NCBI GenBank assembly: GCA_031421935.1
Contig: JANOPQ010000242.1
Location: 1 to 13,861 of the forward strand
DNA: 13,861 bases
Source of the DNA: JAJTFW01 sp031421935
GTDB taxonomy: Bacteria; Bacteroidota; Bacteroidia; AKYH767-A; OLB10
Reading direction: 5' to 3'
Part shown: positions 6,912 to 12,357 of the stretch, one piece after another
Position numbering within the stretch: the first letter of the stretch is position 1
How the letters are laid out: each line of letters begins with the position of its first letter
Notes under the pieces: model-generated
Databases searched by the model: none
What the model was told of the DNA's origin: nothing
The model's input: the letters and a program-made list of their open reading frames with translations, nothing else
Program-made: the position numbers and the translations under genes

Positions 6912-7529
6912 TTACGGGACGTTTATGATTTTATGCGTTTGTAAAGAAATTTTCCACTTCGGATTTGTTTTTACATAATCAATCATTCCAAGGATGTGGT
7001 GATCAAATTTACTGTATTCGGCTTGCAAATAAAGTTTACAATCAGCAGGAACACCTGGTAAAAATTGCTCCGCAAATTGATAGTCGCTCGTATGATTAAT
7101 TATCACTTTTAATTCATGAGCCATTGAAAGCATTTCAGGTAGTACTGATTTGAACTTTTTGGGTGAAACGCAAATCCAATCCACGATCCCACTTAACAGA
7201 TATACGCCAGAAGTTTCAATCGCAATTTCGAACCCCTTATCCTTTAATAAACGGGTAAGGGGTATTAAATCGTACATCGCAGGTTCGCCTCCTGTTATAA
7301 CTACAAATCGTGAAGGGTATTGTGTTGCCTCGTTTACAATAGAGCCAATGGAACGAGCAGGATGTTTTTCGGCATCCCAACTCTCTTTTACATCGCACCA
7401 TTGACAACCTACATCGCATCCACCTAAACGAATGAAATAAGCAGCACGGCCACTATGAAAACCTTCGCCTTGGATGGTATAAAAAGCTTCCATGACAGGA
7501 AGGGATTCGCCCGACTTATTGCTTGACAT
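6912..7529 (-). CDS. queE: 7-carboxy-7-deazaguanine synthase QueE
   Basis: The protein has 205 residues and is a radical-SAM enzyme that converts 6-carboxy-tetrahydropterin to 7-carboxy-7-deazaguanine, on the path to preQ0/preQ1 and queuosine in tRNA. The cluster cysteines are C38, C42 and C45 in CDVGCQWCD. EAFYTIQGEGFHSGR (14-28) is the usual QueE N-terminal substrate loop, and TGGEP (79-83) is the SAM-binding motif. The C-terminus (SLQTHKIINVP) also fits the family. I keep the start at 7529 because the LPVMEAF segment upstream of the second Met looks conserved in this family. The start overlaps the 3' end of folD by 14 bases, suggesting translational coupling. The other preQ0 genes (queD, queC, folE) are not in the window. 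Confidence 0.96.
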   Translation of the reverse strand: MSSNKSGESLPVMEAFYTIQGEGFHSGRAAYFIRLGGCDVGCQWCDVKESWDAEKHPARSIGSIVNEATQYPSRFVVITGGEPAMYDLIPLTRLLKDKGFEIAIETSGVYLLSGIVDWICVSPKKFKSVLPEMLSMAHELKVIINHTSDYQFAEQFLPGVPADCKLYLQAEYSKFDHHILGMIDYVKTNPKWKISLQTHKIINVP

Positions 7530-8412
7530 GAGCGGGGTAGATTCGGTGTTGTGCTGAGAGTAAAGTGTTTTGCAAGAGACCCATGATGGTCATGGGTCCA
7601 ACTCCTCCTGGAACAGGAGTAATATAGCTGCACTTTTCAGCTACGTTTTTAAAATCGACGTCTCCAGCCAAACGAAATCCGCTTTTTAATTCGGGTGCTT
7701 CTACTCTAGTCATTCCTACATCAATAACCACTGCTCCTTCCTTTACCATATCGGCTTTCACAAAATACGGAACTCCAATGGCAGCAATAATAATATCGGC
7801 TTGTAAACAAATTTCTTTGAGGTTAACAGTACGGCTATGCGTTAACGTTACCGTGCAATTTCCGGGATTCGTATTTCTGGATAGCAAAATGGAAATGGGT
7901 GTTCCTACAATATTACTTCTTCCAATCACTACGCAATGTTTTCCCTTCGTTGGAATATTGTATCGCTGCAGTAATTGCATAATTCCTTTGGGAGTCGCAG
8001 GCAAGTAAGTCGGTAATTCCTCGACCATACGACCTAGGTTTACAGGATGAAAACCATCCACATCTTTAGCGGGATCAATGGCTGCAGTGATATGATGAAC
8101 ATTGATGTGCTTTGGTAATGGAAGTTGAACGATAAATCCATCTACCCCATCATCTTCATTTAATTCTTTAATCACTTCGATGAGCTCATCTTCTGTAAAG
8201 GAAGCATCAAAACGACGCAATGTGCTCTCAAAACCGACTTCTTTACACGTTCGTATTTTATTTCCCACATAGGTTTCAGAAGCACCATCGTTCCCCACCA
8301 ACACGGCAACCAAATGTGGAGCACGAAATCCCTGAGCTGTGATAGCATCTACTTCTGCTTTGATCTCTTCCTTGATTCGTTGAGAAGTTTCTTTTCCGTC
8401 GATTAAAATCAC
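7516..8412 (-). CDS. folD: Bifunctional methylenetetrahydrofolate dehydrogenase / cyclohydrolase FolD
   Basis: The protein has 298 residues, normal for FolD. It interconverts 5,10-methylene-THF, 5,10-methenyl-THF and 10-formyl-THF with NADP(H) in the cytosol, feeding purine and formyl-Met synthesis. Catalytic Y48 and K52 are present in SETYVGNKIRTC. Substrate-pocket motifs are VQLPLP (95-100) and DVDGFHP (117-123, D119). The Rossmann nucleotide-binding motif is GRSNIVGTP (164-172), and the C-terminal signature is TPVPGGVGPMT. The start codon is GTG at 8410-8412. It gives the expected MILIDGK N-terminus, and no better ATG exists nearby. It lies 20 bases after the ffh stop, and its 3' end overlaps queE. 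Confidence 0.97.
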   Translation of the reverse strand: MILIDGKETSQRIKEEIKAEVDAITAQGFRAPHLVAVLVGNDGASETYVGNKIRTCKEVGFESTLRRFDASFTEDELIEVIKELNEDDGVDGFIVQLPLPKHINVHHITAAIDPAKDVDGFHPVNLGRMVEELPTYLPATPKGIMQLLQRYNIPTKGKHCVVIGRSNIVGTPISILLSRNTNPGNCTVTLTHSRTVNLKEICLQADIIIAAIGVPYFVKADMVKEGAVVIDVGMTRVEAPELKSGFRLAGDVDFKNVAEKCSYITPVPGGVGPMTIMGLLQNTLLSAQHRIYPAHVKQ

Positions 8413-8432
8413 AATCTTATCAATTTAATTTT

Positions 8433-9764
8433 TTAAGGTCTTCTTGCAGGCATATTGCGCATCATCTTTTGCGCATTTCCAGTCGTAAACATTTTCATCA
8501 TCTTGCGCATATCTTCAAATTGCTTTAGCAACTTGTTTACGTCTTGCACCGTTCTTCCGCTTCCACTAGCTACTCTTTTCTTCCTCGGACCACTTAAAAT
8601 TTCTGGCTTCTCGCGCTCTTCATTCGTCATGGATTGAATGATGGCTTCAATATGTTTAAATGAATCATTATCGATATCAACATCCTTCATGGCTTTGCCC
8701 ATACCGGGAACCATCGCCATCAAATCTTTTATATTTCCCATCTTTTTAATCTGTTGCAGTTGACCTAAAAAGTCGTTCAGATTAAATTGATTCTTGGCAA
8801 TCTTCTTTTGTAATTCGGCAGCTGCTTTCTCGTCAAATTGTTCTTGCGCACGCTCTACCAAACTTACGATATCACCCATGCCCAAGATACGATCCGACAT
8901 CCTGCTTGGATAGAAAATATCCAATGCATCCATCTTCTCACCTGTACCTACAAACTTGATGGGCTTATTCACGACGGATAAAATCGAGATGGCAGCACCA
9001 CCTCTCGTATCACCGTCTAACTTAGTAAGTACTACACCATCAAAATTGATTCGCTCATTAAACGCTTTGGCTGTATTCACTGCATCCTGACCTGTCATCG
9101 CATCAACAACAAACAAAGTTTCTTGAGGCTTGATGGTTTCTTTAAGTCGGGCAATTTCATCCATCATTTGCTCATCCACAGCTAATCGACCTGCGGTATC
9201 AATGATGATGGTATTTAATCCTTGTTTTTTTGCATGGTCAATCGCATTACGAGCAATTTTAACAGGATCTGTATTCTCTCTTTCTGAGTATACTTCAACT
9301 CCAATTTGTTCTCCTAAAACATGCAATTGATCTATGGCAGCTGGACGATAAACGTCACAAGCCACTAATAAAACCTGACGACCTTTCTTCGATTTTAAAT
9401 GATTGGCCAGCTTTCCACTCAATGTCGTTTTACCAGATCCTTGTAATCCCGACATCAAAATGATGCTTGGATTCTCTTTTAAGTTGATCTCAGTAACGTC
9501 TCCACCCATGAGCGCCGTTAGCTCCTCATGCATGATTTTCACCATCAATTGTCCGGGAGATACTGAAAGCAGTACATCACGACCAATGGCTTTTTCTTTC
9601 ACAACATCAGTGAAATGCTTGGCTACCTTATAGTTAACATCGGCATCCAAAAGGGCTTTACGAACTTCTTTTAAAGTCTCGGCCACATTAATTTCACTAA
9701 TCTTCCCCTGCCCCTTCAGCGTTTTGAACGCCCTCTCGAGTTTATCTGATAAATTTTCGAACAT
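8433..9764 (-). CDS. ffh: Signal recognition particle protein Ffh (SRP54)
   Basis: The protein has 443 residues, typical for Ffh. It is the GTPase that binds signal sequences of nascent membrane proteins together with 4.5S RNA and delivers ribosomes to FtsY at the inner membrane. The N domain occupies about 1-95. The G domain has G1 GLQGSGKT (106-113), DVYRPAA (137-143), DTAGR (189-193), TKLDGD (247-252) and the GTGEKMDALDIFYP closing motif (273-286). The methionine-rich M domain runs from about 325 to the end. It includes the RNA-binding GSGRT...VNKLLKQFEDMRKMMKMF stretch and ends in MRNMPARRP. It is the first gene of a five-gene operon with folD, queE, the OmpA-family gene and the DUF4184 gene. 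A perfect -7 box lies 17-24 bases upstream of the ATG. No ffs RNA gene was seen nearby. Confidence 0.98.
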   Translation of the reverse strand: MFENLSDKLERAFKTLKGQGKISEINVAETLKEVRKALLDADVNYKVAKHFTDVVKEKAIGRDVLLSVSPGQLMVKIMHEELTALMGGDVTEINLKENPSIILMSGLQGSGKTTLSGKLANHLKSKKGRQVLLVACDVYRPAAIDQLHVLGEQIGVEVYSERENTDPVKIARNAIDHAKKQGLNTIIIDTAGRLAVDEQMMDEIARLKETIKPQETLFVVDAMTGQDAVNTAKAFNERINFDGVVLTKLDGDTRGGAAISILSVVNKPIKFVGTGEKMDALDIFYPSRMSDRILGMGDIVSLVERAQEQFDEKAAAELQKKIAKNQFNLNDFLGQLQQIKKMGNIKDLMAMVPGMGKAMKDVDIDNDSFKHIEAIIQSMTNEEREKPEILSGPRKKRVASGSGRTVQDVNKLLKQFEDMRKMMKMFTTGNAQKMMRNMPARRP

Positions 9765-9780
9765 TTTTTCTAGTAATGTG

Positions 9781-9788
9781 CAAATTTA
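9781..9788 (-). promoter_or_regulatory. Candidate -7 promoter box of the ffh operon (TAAATTTG)
   Basis: Read on the minus strand this is TAAATTTG, fully matching TAnnTTTG, and it is followed 16 bases later by the ffh ATG. No good TTG is present at the expected -33 spacing, where the sequence reads TTTCT. The leader would be only about ten bases. The position before the first gene of a five-gene operon supports it. Confidence 0.45.
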
Positions 9789-9838
9789 ATGAAAAGGGAC
9801 TATTAAGAGAAAGGGATTTGGAATTAAGTTCAATCGGT

Positions 9839-9877
9839 TACGAATTACGAATCGATACGAATTTACGAATTACAAAT
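9839..9877. repeat. Heptamer array TACGAAT x4 plus TACAAAT
   Basis: Exact TACGAAT copies lie at 9839-9845, 9846-9852, 9856-9862 and 9864-9870, with a variant TACAAAT at 9871-9877. They are separated by 0, 3, 1 and 0 bases. The array lies 75 bases upstream of ffh in non-coding DNA and is too short and irregular for a CRISPR. It could be a binding-site cluster or a fragment of a dispersed intergenic repeat. Confidence 0.7.
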
Positions 9878-9891
9878 CTTACCAATACGCA

Positions 9892-9994
9892 AATCCGCGA
9901 AAATCAGATTAATCCGTGTAATCAGTGTTCAGTTGATAAATCTATATGCTACTACAGACAACCATAAAAAATCTTAATCATCATAAAAAATCAG
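9892..9994. repeat. Alternating AATCCG / AATCAG units
   Basis: Hexamers AATCCG (9892-9897), AATCAG (9902-9907), AATCCG (9911-9916) and AATCAG (9920-9925) alternate with a 9-10-base period. A further AATCAG lies at 9989-9994. The last two AATCAG copies share the longer core AATCAGTGT. This block directly follows the TACGAAT array on the chrA side of the spacer. Confidence 0.55.
9963..9992. repeat. 11-base direct repeat CATAAAAAATC x2
   Basis: Perfect copies of CATAAAAAATC lie at 9963-9973 and 9982-9992, 19 bases apart start to start. They sit between the AATC-type units and the 3' end of chrA. No terminator hairpin was found near the chrA stop. Confidence 0.6.
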
Positions 9995-10026
9995 TGTGCC
10001 ATCAATTATTATCGAAACTAAAATCC

Positions 10027-11328
10027 CTAATTAACAAAAAACATCACCAACCCATAAACACAGGAAACTCCTAACCACAAAATCATATTTACTTTAAAAC
10101 GATGCATTGCAATTACGGAAAGCGCAATCCAACTTACATTAATAAATTGTAAGTTGGTAGATTCTGTATTTACGAGTAAAACCGCTTCACTCAAATAAAT
10201 TAAAAAGTTGAACATCACGCCCACTACTGCAGCAGTGACGATATTTAACAACATTTTTACTTTTTCATTGGCTTGTGTTTTTTCAATTAGATGTACACCT
10301 ATCAAAATAAAGAGAAAGGATGGTAGAAAGGTATAAAAGGTAGTAGTAAAAAGTCCAATTGTTCCTCCCAAAACAGAAGCATTTCCATGATTGAATCCGG
10401 CCATATAGCCTACAAAAACCAACACCATAATGAGTGGTCCTGGTGTCGTTTCACCTAGGGCAAGACCATCTATCATTTGCAAAGAGGTTAACCAATGAAA
10501 TTTTTCAACACCAAACTGTGCAACGTAAGGGAGTACGGCATAAGCACCACCAAAAGTGACAAAGGCAGCTTGCGTAAAGAAGAAGATTAATTTTTTCCAA
10601 AAAATAAAATCTTCAGCCATACAGTAAAAGAACACTAGCGGGACCAACCATAATGTAATTCCAATGCAAAGTTGTTTTAAAAAGCGATTCCAAGTAAATC
10701 CAGAATGAGGTAAAACAGTATTAGAATTGATCACATAAATGGATTCATCCTCCTCTACTTTTTGTTTCGACGTTGGACTTGATAATGAAGGAATAAATTT
10801 TCTGGCAATAAATGCAATACCAATACTTCCTAAGATGATAATTGGAAATGAAATATTCCAAAAATAAATTCCTGCAAAAGCAGTAATAGCAATAATAAAA
10901 TGTACAGAAGTGAGCAGCGATTTTTTTCCGATTTTGAAAAGTGCCAAAATAACAATGGCAACAACAGCAGGTTTTAATCCAGCAAATATCGCGTATACCC
11001 AAGGAATGCTTCCATAAAGACTATAGACATAGCTTAATCCTAAAAGTATAAACATAGATGGTAAAATGAAAAGTAATCCTGCTATGATACCGCCCCTATT
11101 TCCGTGCAATAACCAACCCATATAGGTAGCCAATTGCTGTGCTTCGGGACCCGGTAAGAGCATGCAATAGTTGAGCGCATTCATGAATTTTTTTTCTGAT
11201 ATCCATTTCTTTTTCTCCACTAAAAACTCATGCATGATGGATATTTGTCCGGCCGGACCACCAAAGCTAATGAAGCCTAATTTGAGCCAAAATTTAAAGG
11301 CTTCTTTTAAACTCGGTTTGTTAGGCAT
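10027..11328 (-). CDS. chrA: Chromate transporter ChrA (CHR family, two-domain)
   Basis: The protein has 433 residues and is a long-chain CHR protein made of two homologous membrane halves. The first half carries FISFGGPAGQ (19-28) and LLPGPEAQQLATYMGW (57-72). The second repeats the pattern with FVTFGGAYAVLPYV (256-269) and LGETTPGPL (291-299). A hydrophilic linker (about 182-210, with KQKVEEDES) joins them, and there are about 10-12 hydrophobic segments. Family members with this architecture export chromate from the cytoplasm across the inner membrane. Whether this one confers resistance or moves another anion cannot be told from sequence. No ChrB or other metal-resistance gene is adjacent. 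It starts 30 bases after the lptD stop on the same strand, so it may be read from the lptD transcript. Its own best upstream -7 candidate has one mismatch. Confidence 0.92.
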   Translation of the reverse strand: MPNKPSLKEAFKFWLKLGFISFGGPAGQISIMHEFLVEKKKWISEKKFMNALNYCMLLPGPEAQQLATYMGWLLHGNRGGIIAGLLFILPSMFILLGLSYVYSLYGSIPWVYAIFAGLKPAVVAIVILALFKIGKKSLLTSVHFIIAITAFAGIYFWNISFPIIILGSIGIAFIARKFIPSLSSPTSKQKVEEDESIYVINSNTVLPHSGFTWNRFLKQLCIGITLWLVPLVFFYCMAEDFIFWKKLIFFFTQAAFVTFGGAYAVLPYVAQFGVEKFHWLTSLQMIDGLALGETTPGPLIMVLVFVGYMAGFNHGNASVLGGTIGLFTTTFYTFLPSFLFILIGVHLIEKTQANEKVKMLLNIVTAAVVGVMFNFLIYLSEAVLLVNTESTNLQFINVSWIALSVIAMHRFKVNMILWLGVSCVYGLVMFFVN

Positions 11329-11358
11329 ATGATTTCTTTTTGTAAAACTAAAAAAGAA

Positions 11359-12357
11359 TTAACGATTGTCAAATCGATCGTCTTTCTTAGTCAACTTCAA
11401 ATCTTGCAAGAGCGAAGATTTCACATTGATCTGAAAAAAATAGTTTTGTTGGAAACCAAAAGGTACCCAATTTAAACTCATCTCCCAGCAATGCAAATTA
11501 CGGTTGATGCCCAGTGAAGTATAACTGAAGTCTTTTTGCTCAAAATCGTACCCTGAATTGTAATTGACTTTCCATGCTGGAGTCAATTGTAAATCGCCAC
11601 TAAAATTCAAGGTTTGAGTGATTTGATCAGGTGCACCAACATTATTCAAGAAAAAGAAATTGTATCCAACATTTAAACTAAATGGAATAGAAAAATCGTT
11701 GTAGGCATCTCGGTTCTCATTAATCTCATTGAGTTCTTCGGACGTACCTTGAGTGGATTTTAACGGCTTTTTACGAGGCAAGATGCTAAAGTTGATACTG
11801 AAGTTTCCTGAATTAAATCGGGCTAATTTATTATTTTCCGACCACTCCGTTTTATTGATTCTAACACCATCATCGTTGATGACATAGGGATCAAAAACTC
11901 CAAACATGTTTAAGGAGATTCGATCGATAATAGTGGCTCTTCCACTGATGCTAATGGGAGCTAAACGCAATGAATCGGCTGCGAAATTATAGGATGTACT
12001 TAAGGCTAAACTCTCTAATAATTTTACTTTTTTAAAAGTTTCTGCTGTATCACTTTTTTGACGCACTTTCATTTCAAAATTATTGTCAAGAGAGAAATTC
12101 ATCAATGAAGATTTCCCCGCTCCTGGTCCACCAAAAATAGCTCCTTCAAACACAGAATATTTCTGTAAAGTTCCGATAGAATCACTTTGTACTTCTTTAT
12201 AATAACCGTATTGCTTTTCGCTAAAATCGGGGCGCCATGAAAATCCAATGGTAGGTGTCATAACGTGACGAAATGCTGCAATTTTTCCTTTTTTAAATTG
12301 AAGCATTCCATAAATACGTGTATTTATATTGGTGCTAAATGCAAAATCGCGAGCTGC
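11359..12357 (-). CDS. lptD: LptD C-terminal part (barrel), separated from N-terminal part by a one-base frame break
   Basis: This is the 3' portion of lptD, 332 codons in the -1 frame relative to the upstream part. The first in-frame ATG is at 12306, but homologous coding clearly continues back to 12357: before it the frame reads AARDFAFSTNINTRIYG, a stretch I recognise as conserved in Bacteroidota LptD. The sequence then runs through MLQFKKGKIAAFRHVMTPT, alternating beta-barrel strands and the closing LHCWEMSLNWVPFGFQQNYF segment with LLQDLKLTKK near the end. These are the last strands of the outer-membrane barrel through which LPS reaches the surface. No separate ribosome binding site suggests independent translation. 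By itself the fragment has no signal peptide, so it makes sense only joined to the part upstream. Confidence 0.85.
   Translation of the reverse strand, partial: AARDFAFSTNINTRIYGMLQFKKGKIAAFRHVMTPTIGFSWRPDFSEKQYGYYKEVQSDSIGTLQKYSVFEGAIFGGPGAGKSSLMNFSLDNNFEMKVRQKSDTAETFKKVKLLESLALSTSYNFAADSLRLAPISISGRATIIDRISLNMFGVFDPYVINDDGVRINKTEWSENNKLARFNSGNFSINFSILPRKKPLKSTQGTSEELNEINENRDAYNDFSIPFSLNVGYNFFFLNNVGAPDQITQTLNFSGDLQLTPAWKVNYNSGYDFEQKDFSYTSLGINRNLHCWEMSLNWVPFGFQQNYFFQINVKSSLLQDLKLTKKDDRFDNR
12310..12327. repeat. Inverted repeat ATAAATAC / GTATTTAT inside lptD
   Basis: Perfect 8-base arms are separated by two bases, or 7-base arms by a 4-base loop. It lies within lptD, just after the frame break in the direction of transcription, and includes the out-of-frame TAA at 12324-12326. 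It is AT-rich and within conserved coding sequence, so it is probably incidental. Confidence 0.4.

Noticed and set aside
7150..9633. Plus-strand ORFs of 60-84 codons lying opposite queE, folD and ffh (for example 7150-7404, 7778-8008, 8455-8637, 9130-9330, 9403-9633)
   Set aside because: They are antisense to strongly conserved enzymes and have no recognisable domains or independent signals.
9776..9967. A 63-codon plus-strand ORF in the spacer between chrA and ffh
   Set aside because: It is built largely from the TACGAAT and AATC-type repeats, has no ribosome binding site and encodes repetitive residues (RIDTNLRITNLTNTQI). It is most likely a by-product of the repeats.
9839..9994. CRISPR array
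   Set aside because: The repeat units are only 6-11 bases with 0-10-base gaps, there are no spacers of regular length and no cas genes are nearby.
10027..11328. A horizontally acquired metal-resistance island around chrA
   Set aside because: There is no chrB, other resistance gene, transposase, integrase, tRNA or inverted-repeat boundary. Base use looks like the neighbours, and the gene follows lptD by only 30 bases.
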